NCBI RefSeq assembly: GCF_947496075.1
Contig: NZ_CANMBJ010000006.1
Location: 1-64,000 of the forward strand
Direction of reading: 5' to 3'
Length of the DNA: 64,000 bases
Source: an uncultured Tateyamaria sp.
GTDB lineage: Bacteria; Pseudomonadota; Alphaproteobacteria; Rhodobacterales; Rhodobacteraceae
The translations under genes were made by a program, and so were the position numbers. The notes beneath the pieces were generated by a model. The model was given only the letters and a program-made list of their open reading frames with translations. It was not told the origin of the DNA and searched no databases. Below, piece after piece: positions 1-9,240 of the stretch (position 1 is its first letter; each line of letters opens with the position of its first letter).

Positions 1-1671
1 CTGTCGGGCGGTGAACCGGTGCTGACGGCGACGGGTGTGATCCTCGACAGCGATGGCGGCCAGAACCTGGCCCTCTTCGTCTCCGACCCGCTGGTGTTCG
101 AGACCGATACCGGCGGCCAGCAGGCCGTGTTCGAGATCCGCCTCTCCCAACCCTTCGACCAGAGCATCACGCTGAACTACAGCACCGCCGACGGCACCGC
201 ACTGGCTGGCGAAGACTATGTGGCCAACTCAGGCTCCGTCACCTTCGCCCCGGGCCAAACCGTCGCCTCCGTCGCCGTCGATATCCTCGGGGATCGCATC
301 GATGAAGTCCTGGAAACCTTTTCACTGGTTTTTGACGACCTGCCGATCTTTCTTGCTGGCGAGGATCGAGCCGGCACCGGCACAATTCAAGATCGCCCGA
401 CAATAAATGGAAACGATGACAACAACACGTTGCTCGGAACAGAGATTTCCGAAGTAATCAACGGGTTCGCAGGAGATGACAGCCTGAGCGGGCTGGATGG
501 AAACGATTTGCTGTTCGGCGACGATGGCAACGACACCCTGATCGGCGGCGACGGGAACGATACGCTGATCGGCGGAGCGGGCAATGACACGTTAGATCCG
601 GATGCCGGTGATGACAGTATCGAAGGTGGCGGTGGGTTCGATCGGTTGGAAATCGATGCCAATGAGGCGGACTTGACTTTGGAAGCGCTCGACAACGAGC
701 GAATTCAAATTACTGCCGATGGGATCGATACGATCTCGGGCATCGAGGAAATCGATCTTTTGGATACCGTTTTGACCTTCGAAGACTTGGTAGAAGATCT
801 GGGCATAGTCGGGGTGAGCATAGGAGGCGCCGGCGCTTCCGCCATGCTTGACGGCACATTAACTGGCGACACAATCGCGGGCGGCGCCGGGAATGACACT
901 GTCAACGGTGGAGCGGGCAACGACGTTCTAAATGGTGGCATTGGAGCCGACGAACTCAATGGTGGAACGGGCAATGACACTCTGTTGGGTTTAAACGGCT
1001 TTGACGTAATCAACGGCGGCGATGGCAATGACAGTCTGAACTCCGGTTTTGGCAACGACACGCTTGATGGCGGCGCGGGCGATGACACCCTAAATGGCGG
1101 GCTCGGCTTTGACAGTTTAGAAGGTGGAAGCGGGAATGACCTCCTGCTCGGTCTTAACGGTCGTGACACCCTGAGCGGTGGTTTAGGTAATGACAATCTA
1201 AACGGTGGGAACGGCAATGACCTGCTTGAGGGCGGCGCCGGTAACGACACGCTAAGCGGCGGTCTTGCCTTCGATACTTTAAATGGCGGCGATGGTGACG
1301 ATCTGATCCGTGGGCTTAACGGCTTTGATGTTCTCAATGGCGATGCGGGCAACGATGATCTCGAGGGCAACGCCGGCAATGATACGCTTGATGGCGGCTC
1401 AGGTGACGACCTCTTACGCGGTGGTCAGGGGGCTGATGTCTTTGTGTTCGCGGACGGTGACGATGTCATCCGAGATTATTCACTGATAGTGGACAGCTTG
1501 CAAATTGATGCGGATCTTCTGGATGAGGTTATGCCCGTGGGCTCTGATCTGGCCAACTACGCGTCAGTTTTGGACGGGAATTTGGTGCTGGATTTCGGCG
1601 ACGGCAACACCCTGACCTTGAACAATGTGACTAACGTCAACTTTCTTTTTGATGACGTGACATTCTTTTAG
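1..1671 (+). CDS. RTX calcium-binding protein with Calx-beta domain (5' partial)
   Basis: The reading frame is open at base 1, so the true start lies left of the window. The first visible residues (ATGVILDSD) look like the end of one Calx-beta repeat; a second follows over about residues 20-115, with a GEDYV motif and a DEVLETFSLVF ending. RTX nonapeptides (GGxGxDxLx) then fill about residues 135-200 and 280-470, separated by a non-repeat linker. The last 85 residues form a non-repetitive module that recurs in the proteins ending at 6702 and starting at 27333. Such proteins are normally secreted unfolded by a type I system and fold on Ca2+ outside the cell; the C-terminal module is probably the secretion signal (inference). 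The substrate or adhesive role is not visible. A GC-rich inverted repeat follows the stop codon. Confidence 0.85.
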   Translation: MSGGEPVLTATGVILDSDGGQNLALFVSDPLVFETDTGGQQAVFEIRLSQPFDQSITLNYSTADGTALAGEDYVANSGSVTFAPGQTVASVAVDILGDRIDEVLETFSLVFDDLPIFLAGEDRAGTGTIQDRPTINGNDDNNTLLGTEISEVINGFAGDDSLSGLDGNDLLFGDDGNDTLIGGDGNDTLIGGAGNDTLDPDAGDDSIEGGGGFDRLEIDANEADLTLEALDNERIQITADGIDTISGIEEIDLLDTVLTFEDLVEDLGIVGVSIGGAGASAMLDGTLTGDTIAGGAGNDTVNGGAGNDVLNGGIGADELNGGTGNDTLLGLNGFDVINGGDGNDSLNSGFGNDTLDGGAGDDTLNGGLGFDSLEGGSGNDLLLGLNGRDTLSGGLGNDNLNGGNGNDLLEGGAGNDTLSGGLAFDTLNGGDGDDLIRGLNGFDVLNGDAGNDDLEGNAGNDTLDGGSGDDLLRGGQGADVFVFADGDDVIRDYSLIVDSLQIDADLLDEVMPVGSDLANYASVLDGNLVLDFGDGNTLTLNNVTNVNFLFDDVTFF

Positions 1672-1689
1672 ACCTTGGAGAGTAACGGT

Positions 1690-1725
1690 ACGCGGCGGCG
1701 TATTCAGCACAACAATGCGCCGCGT
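1690..1725 (+). terminator. Hairpin downstream of the first RTX gene
   Basis: ACGCGGCG at 1690-1697 pairs with CGCCGCGT at 1718-1725 around a 20-nt loop, 19 nt after the stop. There is no T-run, so it is a possible terminator or mRNA-stabilising hairpin rather than a textbook intrinsic terminator. Confidence 0.35.
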
Positions 1726-2538
1726 TCATCAACGGTGAGTGTCCTAATAAGTGCTGTGGTCGAGTGTGATCCGGTCCAATTGGAGTTGCCGAATGCGATG
1801 TGCGGGTTACACGAGTATTTTTTGATCGGGGTTGCGTTTTGTTCAGTACCCTTTCCAGAGTGTTGGCTTGCTAGGTCGCGCAACGCGCCGGAAAATTTTA
1901 TTTTTGGGAACGCGCAAGCGCAGCTTCAATAGGATGTGCATCAGGATTGGTTGTGCAGAGTTTGCGTTTGACCTGACGCCCGCCACTCAATTCCGCGTCG
2001 CCGGGGTTTTTCGTATACGTGCATGGCGTGGGCAGCGGGCTGGGAACCGTTTACTATGAATTGTATGCCAAGCTCGCACGCAAAGAGGCAAAGCCAGAAT
2101 GGCGGCCATTGTTTGCGTCAACCGACACCCGCACTCAAGCAATGGGGTGTGAACTCTTTGCCGCCTGTCCAGCTCCCTTGCTGCGCCTCTGTTACGCTCG
2201 CGACTGAGAATCGCACAGGCTTATCTTCGATGGGAACAGGTAATTGGCGCCCATCAACGCGTCCCTTCCACCTTAAGAGGAACCAACGTCGTGCCGCAGA
2301 AATATTCCAATTTAAGTTGTTGAATTTAAATAAAATTTTTAATATATATCCGTTTCCTACAACCCAGTTGCTCTGTCTCAATTATTGACGATCTCGATCT
2401 CACCTCCAACCTGAACGTGAATAATTTTCAGGCTAGTCAAAAAAACTTTTTTTTGAAGTTTTGTTTTCCTACGATATCGCCAGTTTCGATAGCACATGAT
2501 TTCAGTGCAAAAGCATATTAGATTTTGGGGAATTAAAA
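1726..2538. other. Long intergenic region between tandem RTX genes
   Basis: No convincing gene is seen; the short ORFs here have no recognisable motif and no good ribosome site. The last 250 bases become AT-rich (2310-2350 and 2430-2460) and probably hold the promoter of the next gene. They include a near-perfect AT palindrome at 2437-2456 made of TCAAAAAAA and TTTTTTTGA around CT. Confidence 0.6.
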
Positions 2539-5500
2539 ATGCCATTAACTCAGGAACAACTCGACGCTTTGTTTGCCGGTGATACGGTTGATTTTGGACT
2601 GCCTGCAGATCCTGGACCAGCAAGTGCCAATGGTATTTTCTTCCAGAACGTATCGTTCCAGACCGCTACGGGTGATGCGGACTCAACGGCGCAAGGGTTG
2701 GGATCACTGACCGTGCTCAACGACATTGGCAATTTTCAGCGTGACGACACAAGCTTTATCGCCCGTAACGCGACAGTTACAGTAGGCGACGATTTTGGAA
2801 CGACGTCCGGCACCGACAGCATCCTGTCGATTTCGGGGCCAGCGACCACGCTGACGATGACCGGTCAGGCTGGCAACTCAACACGGTTCCGCATGGCAAC
2901 TGAGCTTGGCGCAAGCACGTCCGCCACGGCCTTCATCAGTGATGGCGCGCAGGTTGTCATTGATAACCCGGATGCAACTTCGGGCCGCGGGTTACAGATT
3001 GGTGTGAACTTTGGGCCTTTCGATCTGGACGGATCACCGACCGCGGGTGGTCAAAGCGTGGACGCCACACTGGTGATAGAAGGCACCGACACCGAAGTAT
3101 CAGTCCTCAATTCGGCAGGTGGTGATCGTGGATCGTTGGAAATTGGCACGATATCCCCCCCCGATGACGGGTTGACGGATACTACGACCAATCGCTCGGC
3201 CGAGGGGCTTGTGATTGTGCGAGATGGAGCCGAGGTGAACATCCGCCAATTCGTGGGTATCGCGGATACCGATGGTGTTGCGGGCGCTACAGCCGAGGGC
3301 GCGCTGATTGTTGAAGGGGCTGGAACAGTCTTCAACATTGGCACCGAGGCACGCACGGGTCAAAACGCGTTCATGCGCGTCGCGGAAGAAGGCGGAACAG
3401 GTTACTTTGTGCTCCGCGACGGAGCTGCATTCACCATGTTCCGCGGCGACGAGGACGAGTTTGGCGCAAACATCCAGTTCTCCGGCGGATCAGATCGCCC
3501 GGGCGGTAGTGCAACTGGCTTAATAACCGGTGCCGGTACCACACTTGTTGTCGAAAATGGCACGTTAGATATCGGCCAAAACACCGGTACGGCCAGCGTG
3601 ACCATTTCGGATGGTGCTGATGTTGATGCGCGACGGATTGCAGTGGCACGAGGTGGCACCGCCGACTTGACTATCGAAGGTGCGGACACCGAGGTAGATT
3701 TGTCCAATGGGACCGAGGGCAACCTGGAAGTCGGCCACATAACCGACCAGGATCCTTCGGTGACCTCAGCCACGGGAACAATTACCATCCGCGATGGCGC
3801 CCAGGTGCGAGTCCGAGACTTCGTTGGTGTCGGTGATCTGGACGGTAGAGCCGGCGCTACTGCGGATGGGACGCTGATCGTGGAAGGTGTTGGCACTTCC
3901 GTCACGGTAGGGAGTGCGGATCGCACCGGCTTAAACGGCTTCATGCGGGTCGCAGAAGAAGGGGCAACAGGCAGCTTCGTGCTTCGCGATGGAGCTTCAT
4001 TCACCTTGTTCCGTGGCGACGAGAATGAATTTGGTGCCGGAATCCAGTTCTCTGGGGCATCAGATCGCGCCGGTGGCGACGCGATGGGATTGATAACCGG
4101 CGCTGGTACGACACTTGTTGTCGAAAATGGCAGCATCGATGTCGGTCAAAATACAGGCACGGCAAGTGTAACCATCTCGGACGGGGCAGATGTTGATGCA
4201 CGTAGGATTTCGGTGGGGCAAGGCGGAACGGCTGACCTGACCATCGAAGGCACAAACACTCGGGTAGATTTGTCCAACGGGACCGAGGGCAACCTGGAAG
4301 TGGGGCGCATCACCGACCAGGACATGTCGGTGACGTCGGCCTCAGGCACAGTCACAATCCGCGATGGCGCACAGGTGCAAGTACGCGAGTTTGTTGGTGT
4401 TGGTGACCTGAACGGCCGGACCGATGCAACCGCGGATGGGACGCTGATCGTTGAAGGTGCTGGCACTTCCGTGACAGTAGGCAGCGCAGATCGCACTGGT
4501 TCCAACGGCTTCATGCGTATCGGTGAAGGAGGGGCAGACGGTTCGTTCATTCTGCGGGACGGAGCGCAATTTCAGTTGTTTGCCGGAGACGAATTCGGCG
4601 GTGGCTTGCAGTTGTCAGGGAGCAGTTCAACGTCAAACGATGGAGGCATGGCAACGGCGCTTGTCACGGGTGCCGGGACCCGATTGGTGGCTGAACAAGA
4701 TGCAATTTTTGTAGGCCGAAACGGCGGAACGTCGACGTTCACAATTTCTGATGGTGCCGTGGTAGATACGTTGTTCTTTATCTCGGGTCGACAAGGCGAG
4801 GGTCACACTATTGTCGAAGGTGAGGGAACGCAGCTCAACTTGTTCGGCGAACAAGTGGTAAATCCCGAGTTCGGTGCATTTCTGACAGTCGGTCGAGATA
4901 CAGTCGGGACATTCACAGTGCGTGACGGAGCGGACGTTACGATTACCGGCGACGGCGGCGACTTTCCCGGATTTCAGGCCGGACGCAATGAAGGCTCAAA
5001 CGGTGTCATCACGGTGACCGGAGCAGGCACCACCCTAACCATCGACGGAGCCGACAACGTGAACGTTGACGGCGGAGAAACTGGCTTCATGCGTGCCGGT
5101 CGTGATGCAGGTTCCGACGGTACGATCAATGTTCTGGACGGCGCCGTGGTTACAAATGATGCAGAAGGGCTGCTGATTGTTGCCGAGAACGACGGTGCAA
5201 CGGGTCGTGTGACCGTCGATGGCGCGGGTAGTATCTTGGACTTTGGCGCAACCGCCAATTTCTCCCAAGATGCACCGCTTGCCCGGGGCAATGCCATCGT
5301 AACGGTTAGCAACGGCGGTGTGTTGCGCGGTGGCGTGGTCAACAACAACGGCATCCTTGATATCACAAGTGGTGGCATGTTCGAGGCGGACCTGGTTCAG
5401 GACAACATCCTGCGCAGCTCCACCGGGATCGAAGACATCACCATCAACGGAGATCTGACCGTTGCGACCGGCGGCTTCGATTTTGACTTTGATCTGTCAG

Positions 5501-6702
5501 GCGGGAGCCTCGTCCACGATACGTATACAGTGACGGGAACAGTTGACCTTCAGGGCCGCGTATTTGTTCTCGGCACCTCACTCGAGGCTCTGGCTGGCCT
5601 AAGCGCCGAACTTATCACCGGCACCAGCTTGACCGCAGACATTGGCTTCACGGTCCAGTTCATTGAATTTTCTGCCGCGGATATCACCGAAGTCGATCTG
5701 CCTGAATTAATTGCGGCCTCTGACGAAGCCGTTGACCTCGATTTCTCGACCACCGCAACCAGCCTGATTGTCGAATTTGGCGACATCGAGATTGTAGGCG
5801 ACACAACCTCGACATCCGATGACATTACCGGTTCATTTGCGGGCGACTCGATCCTTTCCTTGGGTGGTAACGACCTTGTCGATGCAGGCCTGGGAGACGA
5901 CACGCTGTCCGGCGGCGCTGGCAACGATACAGTGATCGGCGGCGGAGGCGACGACAGCGTGAATGGGGGTATTGGCGCGGACAGTCTGGATGGTGGGACC
6001 GGAAATGATACGCTTCTGGGCCTGAACGGCTTTGATGTCATCAATGGCGGTTTTGGCGACGACAGCCTGAACGCCGGCTTCGGCAATGACACCCTTGATG
6101 GCGGTGCAGGCAATGACACTTTGAACGGTGGTCTCGGCTTTGACAGTTTGAATGGTGGTGACGGCAACGACACCGTTCTGGGCCTGAATGGGCGCGATGT
6201 ACTGGACGGGGGCGACGGCGATGACAGTCTGAATGGCGGCAACGGCAACGACACCCTGTTTGGCGGCACGGGTAATGATACGCTCAACGGCGGTTTGGCC
6301 TTTGACGAGTTGAACGGCGGAGAGGGCGATGACCTGCTTCGTGGTCTAAACGGTTTTGACGTGTTGAACGGGGATGCCGGAAACGATAACCTGGAAGGCA
6401 ACGCGGGCAATGATACGCTTGACGGCGGACTTGGGGACGACCTGATGCGTGGTGGTCAAGGTGCGGATGTCTTCGTGTTCACAGATGGCAACGATGTGAT
6501 CCGTGACTACTCGCTGATCGTCGACCGCCTGCAGATCGAGGCGGACCTTCTGGACGAAGAGACGCCGGTGGGCAGTGACCTCGCCAACTACGCGTCTGTT
6601 GTGGAGGGCAACCTTGTGCTCGACTTCGGCGAGGGCAACACGCTGACGTTCAACAACGTGACCAACGTAAATCTGCTATTTGACGATGTGACGTTCATAT
6701 AA
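2539..6702 (+). CDS. Giant beta-repeat protein with RTX C-terminus
   Basis: This protein has 1387 residues. Residues 1-1080 are built of glycine- and threonine-rich beta-strand repeats (VTISDGADVDARR, LIVEGAGT, GFMRVAEEG, VLRDGA), like the beta-helical passenger domains of autotransporters and filamentous adhesins. Three units of exactly 190 residues occupy about residues 229-798; more diverged repeats follow to about 950. Residues 1090-1300 carry RTX nonapeptides, and the last 85 residues form the module shared with the genes at 1-1671 and 27333-29972. There is no N-terminal signal peptide and no beta-barrel, which fits type I secretion rather than a type V autotransporter. Its likely role is a surface or matrix adhesin (inference). 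The start ATG has a GGGG sequence about 8 nt upstream. The RTX part is almost the same protein as that of the upstream gene although many codons differ. Confidence 0.88.
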   Translation: MPLTQEQLDALFAGDTVDFGLPADPGPASANGIFFQNVSFQTATGDADSTAQGLGSLTVLNDIGNFQRDDTSFIARNATVTVGDDFGTTSGTDSILSISGPATTLTMTGQAGNSTRFRMATELGASTSATAFISDGAQVVIDNPDATSGRGLQIGVNFGPFDLDGSPTAGGQSVDATLVIEGTDTEVSVLNSAGGDRGSLEIGTISPPDDGLTDTTTNRSAEGLVIVRDGAEVNIRQFVGIADTDGVAGATAEGALIVEGAGTVFNIGTEARTGQNAFMRVAEEGGTGYFVLRDGAAFTMFRGDEDEFGANIQFSGGSDRPGGSATGLITGAGTTLVVENGTLDIGQNTGTASVTISDGADVDARRIAVARGGTADLTIEGADTEVDLSNGTEGNLEVGHITDQDPSVTSATGTITIRDGAQVRVRDFVGVGDLDGRAGATADGTLIVEGVGTSVTVGSADRTGLNGFMRVAEEGATGSFVLRDGASFTLFRGDENEFGAGIQFSGASDRAGGDAMGLITGAGTTLVVENGSIDVGQNTGTASVTISDGADVDARRISVGQGGTADLTIEGTNTRVDLSNGTEGNLEVGRITDQDMSVTSASGTVTIRDGAQVQVREFVGVGDLNGRTDATADGTLIVEGAGTSVTVGSADRTGSNGFMRIGEGGADGSFILRDGAQFQLFAGDEFGGGLQLSGSSSTSNDGGMATALVTGAGTRLVAEQDAIFVGRNGGTSTFTISDGAVVDTLFFISGRQGEGHTIVEGEGTQLNLFGEQVVNPEFGAFLTVGRDTVGTFTVRDGADVTITGDGGDFPGFQAGRNEGSNGVITVTGAGTTLTIDGADNVNVDGGETGFMRAGRDAGSDGTINVLDGAVVTNDAEGLLIVAENDGATGRVTVDGAGSILDFGATANFSQDAPLARGNAIVTVSNGGVLRGGVVNNNGILDITSGGMFEADLVQDNILRSSTGIEDITINGDLTVATGGFDFDFDLSGGSLVHDTYTVTGTVDLQGRVFVLGTSLEALAGLSAELITGTSLTADIGFTVQFIEFSAADITEVDLPELIAASDEAVDLDFSTTATSLIVEFGDIEIVGDTTSTSDDITGSFAGDSILSLGGNDLVDAGLGDDTLSGGAGNDTVIGGGGDDSVNGGIGADSLDGGTGNDTLLGLNGFDVINGGFGDDSLNAGFGNDTLDGGAGNDTLNGGLGFDSLNGGDGNDTVLGLNGRDVLDGGDGDDSLNGGNGNDTLFGGTGNDTLNGGLAFDELNGGEGDDLLRGLNGFDVLNGDAGNDNLEGNAGNDTLDGGLGDDLMRGGQGADVFVFTDGNDVIRDYSLIVDRLQIEADLLDEETPVGSDLANYASVVEGNLVLDFGEGNTLTFNNVTNVNLLFDDVTFI
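3223..4932 (+). repeat. Three in-frame 570-bp repeats inside the giant RTX protein
   Basis: Units start at 3223, 3793 and 4363, each at a DGA(E/Q)V motif. The spacing is exactly 570 bp (190 codons) each time. Units 1 and 2 are complete; the third loses similarity in its second half, after its GFMR motif (about 4512). No indels separate the first two units, so the length looks structurally constrained. Confidence 0.85.
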
Positions 6703-6709
6703 GGTGGAT

Positions 6710-6740
6710 TGCAGTGCGTGGCCGAAGTGCACGCTCTGCA
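6710..6740 (+). terminator. Hairpin downstream of the giant RTX gene
   Basis: TGCAGTGCGTG at 6710-6720 and CACGCTCTGCA at 6730-6740 pair over 11 positions with one mismatch around a 9-nt loop, 7 nt after the stop. No T-run follows. Confidence 0.45.
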
Positions 6741-7091
6741 CTCTGATGCTGGCAATGCGACGCTAATGTGTGAAGCTGGTCCCAAATTGCTTCTAGCAAG
6801 CCTTTTGCCGTCTTTCCGCGGGTTTCACCTTAAACTCAAAGCAAGTTTGCTATGATGAGTGCAAAATACAGGGTCAACGCAGAGAAATGGCAGCTCAACG
6901 TCAATGAGCTTATTTCATATGCCTTTTCAAAGCTGTGGCGATGGGCTGAGCACAACTCATTTTGCGCAATGCAACGCAACATTCAATCTACAATCTTGGG
7001 TCAACTGGCTCACCGGGACCACAATCCGCTGATTAAGCTGCCGTTTGTCTGAGTTATCCGCTAGTCGGGCATCTTGATCACGATTACTGGA
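6741..7091. other. Intergenic region between convergent genes
   Basis: This stretch separates the RTX gene from the convergent end of the nor operon. A 66-codon ORF at 6852-7052 has no motif and no clear ribosome site and is not called. I see nothing else in it. Confidence 0.6.
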
Positions 7092-7122
7092 TAGAGCCGC
7101 ACGACCACCAAGTGTGGCTCTA
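7092..7122 (-). terminator. Hairpin at the end of the nor operon
   Basis: TAGAGCCGCAC at 7092-7102 and GTGTGGCTCTA at 7112-7122 form an 11-bp stem (one G-T wobble) with a 9-nt loop, six bases beyond the nnrU stop. No U-tract follows on the minus strand. Confidence 0.5.
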
Positions 7123-7127
7123 CGTGG

Positions 7128-7796
7128 TCAGAATGCCGAAACGCCAATCACTACAGGATGCAAGCTCAGTAGCGTCACAAACGCAGCCAAACCTGCTGCA
7201 ACCCGCAGCACCATGCCTGCCCAAGACACAGGTGCTTGGCAAATTGGAGCCGTCACGACCGCAGTGTTCAGAGCATCCCACTGATTTGCCCCCATCTCGC
7301 GCCGTTTGCGCCCATTGATTAGCGCGCGTCCTGCAACAGCAAAACTCCCCGACACACCAAACAAGAGCACATGTGCCAAATCGCCATTCGGTAGCATATG
7401 GAGTACGGCCCAAAGCGCCAGCGCCAGCAAGATGGGATGGCGGGTGATGCGAACGATGCCGGGCCGTGCGGGATCGAAACCGTTGTGCCGCGCGCCACCG
7501 AAGGAGAATGGATTGGGTCGCCCGATAGTGAACGCCAGGATCAGGCACACGGCCAACATGCCCAGATGCACCACATGGCGTTGCCAACCCATCTGTGGCC
7601 AAAGCTGGATGTAGGGCGCTTGCCCCGCGGACCAGATCAGCAAAGACAACACCGCAAGGGACAGAATTGAATAGGCGATGCCGAAGCCACGCAGTCCGAT
7701 ACGCGCAATGATCCGCGATTTGATGGCAGGCCGCACCGGAACGGAATGCGTCGCGAAAAACAGTGCGAAAACACCCGCATATACGGCCCAGCTCAT
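7128..7796 (-). CDS. nnrU: NnrU family membrane protein
   Basis: A 222-residue polytopic membrane protein of the NnrU family. Members accompany nitric oxide and nitrite reductase genes and are required for normal denitrification in Rhodobacterales; the biochemical role is unsettled. About six hydrophobic segments are visible, with the conserved block IGRPNPFSFGG and RITRHPILLALALW near the middle (residues about 90-130), typical of the NnrU/isoprenylcysteine methyltransferase-like fold. The ATG at 7796 is chosen because it overlaps the nnrS stop by 4 nt (ATGA) and begins the hydrophobic MSWAVYAG segment; an upstream in-frame ATG would run far into nnrS. It is the last gene of the nor operon and is followed by a hairpin. 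Confidence 0.85.
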   Translation of the reverse strand: MSWAVYAGVFALFFATHSVPVRPAIKSRIIARIGLRGFGIAYSILSLAVLSLLIWSAGQAPYIQLWPQMGWQRHVVHLGMLAVCLILAFTIGRPNPFSFGGARHNGFDPARPGIVRITRHPILLALALWAVLHMLPNGDLAHVLLFGVSGSFAVAGRALINGRKRREMGANQWDALNTAVVTAPICQAPVSWAGMVLRVAAGLAAFVTLLSLHPVVIGVSAF

Positions 7797-8989
7797 CGTG
7801 CCTTCTCCGGTGTCCGGCGCAACAGTGACGGGCCATAGACGATGGCAAAGCCCACAAACGCAGCCAGCCACAAGACACCCGATGCATAGTTTAACTCAAC
7901 TACTAACGACGTCAGAAAGCGTGTTAGGGCAGCGCCGAACACGCATAGATAGATCACGACCGTCGCACGTGACGCGGTCAGGCTCTGCCCTGTGTGACCC
8001 AGTGTAGCGCGGGTCATCACGGCAAGCGTCATGGATCCAATCGCCCCGGTCATCCACAGATGCTGCGCGCCCGCAGTGCTGGGATTGCCAAGGATTTGAT
8101 CCATCCCAAGGGCAAAGGCCCCCAACGGGATGAACGCATATGACAGGTGAAGAACCCATACCAATGGCTCACCCAGCGTGTGATGCGGCTGCCAACGGGT
8201 TTGACGTGGCAGATGTAGCCCGCTCATGATCAAGAGCGCAATGCCTGTATGAAACTCAAATGGGTGCACAACCCACAAGACCAAGATGGGCAAGCTGGAC
8301 AGCAAGACCAGTTTGTCAAACCTCTGCATTGGTGGTGCGGGTCGCGCAGGGTCTTCCCGATGGGCCAGCCAATTGCGGGTGAAGGACGGTATGATCCGCC
8401 CCCCGATAACGCCGATCATCATCACGGCCGTTGCGACGCCCAATCGCAGGCCCGTCCCTTGTGCCGCATAGACACCCTCCAGCGCCTCTAGGTGGAAGAG
8501 CGCATTGGCCATCGTAAACACGGCCAGCAGGGCTAAGACGATCAGGTTGCGCCAGTTTTTGCCTGCAATGATCTCTCGCAAGATCAACGCACCCAGCACC
8601 ACCGGGAAAGCCAGATCGATGACAGGCGCGACCGCCGCCGGCAGAGCAGCGGAAAAAAGGATCGCGATCCGCCCTGCACCCCAGAGCGCAAAGAGCGCCG
8701 CCAGTGGCCTGCCGACCATCGGCAAGCGGCCCGTCCAATTTGGTACGGCCGTCAGCAGAAAGCCGGCCAGAATTGCACCAAGATAACCGAAGAGAAATTC
8801 GTGCGCATGCCAGCTGACCGGGTCGAAGCGTGTCGGCACGTCAATCATCCCGGACAAAGAAAAGAGCCACAGCACCATGGAGACGGCGACCCAAACCGCT
8901 CCGAAAAGAAAGAAGGGCCGGAAACCGAAACTGAACAACGCTGGCCCTCGCCATGCACGCATTTGTTCTGATGACGATTGTACCATCAA
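7793..8989 (-). CDS. nnrS: NnrS heme- and copper-containing membrane protein
   Basis: This 398-residue protein has about 12 hydrophobic segments. NnrS proteins bind heme and copper and relieve nitrosative stress caused by NO. Diagnostic features are the N-terminal LFSFGFRPFFLFGAVWA-like block, WHAHEFLFGYLGAILAGFLLT with putative metal-ligand histidines, IGGRIIPSFTRNW in the middle, and HLWMTGAIGSMTLAVMTRATLGHTG toward the C-terminus. The gene overlaps the upstream DUF6522-like gene by 4 nt and nnrU by 4 nt, so translation is probably coupled. Its position behind norCBQD means it is co-expressed with the NO reductase under the NNR-type box upstream of norC. Confidence 0.93.
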   Translation of the reverse strand: MMVQSSSEQMRAWRGPALFSFGFRPFFLFGAVWVAVSMVLWLFSLSGMIDVPTRFDPVSWHAHEFLFGYLGAILAGFLLTAVPNWTGRLPMVGRPLAALFALWGAGRIAILFSAALPAAVAPVIDLAFPVVLGALILREIIAGKNWRNLIVLALLAVFTMANALFHLEALEGVYAAQGTGLRLGVATAVMMIGVIGGRIIPSFTRNWLAHREDPARPAPPMQRFDKLVLLSSLPILVLWVVHPFEFHTGIALLIMSGLHLPRQTRWQPHHTLGEPLVWVLHLSYAFIPLGAFALGMDQILGNPSTAGAQHLWMTGAIGSMTLAVMTRATLGHTGQSLTASRATVVIYLCVFGAALTRFLTSLVVELNYASGVLWLAAFVGFAIVYGPSLLRRTPEKAR

Positions 8990-9240
8990 TTGGTCTCCGT
9001 ATTCGTACGGATCGTGCTGAGGACCGTGCCATCGTCGGCACAGGTCAACCGAACCCGCCTGCCGCCACAGTAGAACGTCAGGCGAAACCGGCCTGCATCT
9101 TCATCCTGCCCGATCTCGTACTTGCTTGTAATCTCACCCGCGCGCATCTTTTCCTGCACGTCCGCCGGCGCGATTTCTAACAGCTTGCCAAGGTCACGGG
9201 CGTCGATCACAGGTTGACCGTCGGTGATGTCGATCTTCAT
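8986..9240 (-). CDS. DUF6522-like small protein of the nor operon
   Basis: An 84-residue soluble protein with no signal peptide or membrane segment. The middle (DLGKLLEIAPADVQEKMRAG) looks like a small helical recognition unit, followed by a beta-rich end with a YCGGRRVRLTC motif holding two cysteines. It resembles the short DUF6522 proteins that I associate with nnrS/nor clusters in Rhodobacterales; that family name is from memory and not checked. It overlaps nnrS by 4 nt and the upstream membrane gene by 4 nt. The role is unknown; the cysteines could bind metal or heme (speculative). Confidence 0.7.
   Translation of the reverse strand: MKIDITDGQPVIDARDLGKLLEIAPADVQEKMRAGEITSKYEIGQDEDAGRFRLTFYCGGRRVRLTCADDGTVLSTIRTNTETN

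Noticed and set aside
705..1379. Long minus-strand ORF of 224 codons opposite the RTX repeats
   Set aside because: It is a proline/serine-rich shadow produced by the GGxGxD codons of the real + strand gene; the same occurs at 3402-4136 and 5550-6410.
1000..1430. Regular short repeats that could suggest a CRISPR array
   Set aside because: They are in-frame RTX nonapeptide codons (period 27 bp) inside a coding region, without constant repeats and unique spacers.
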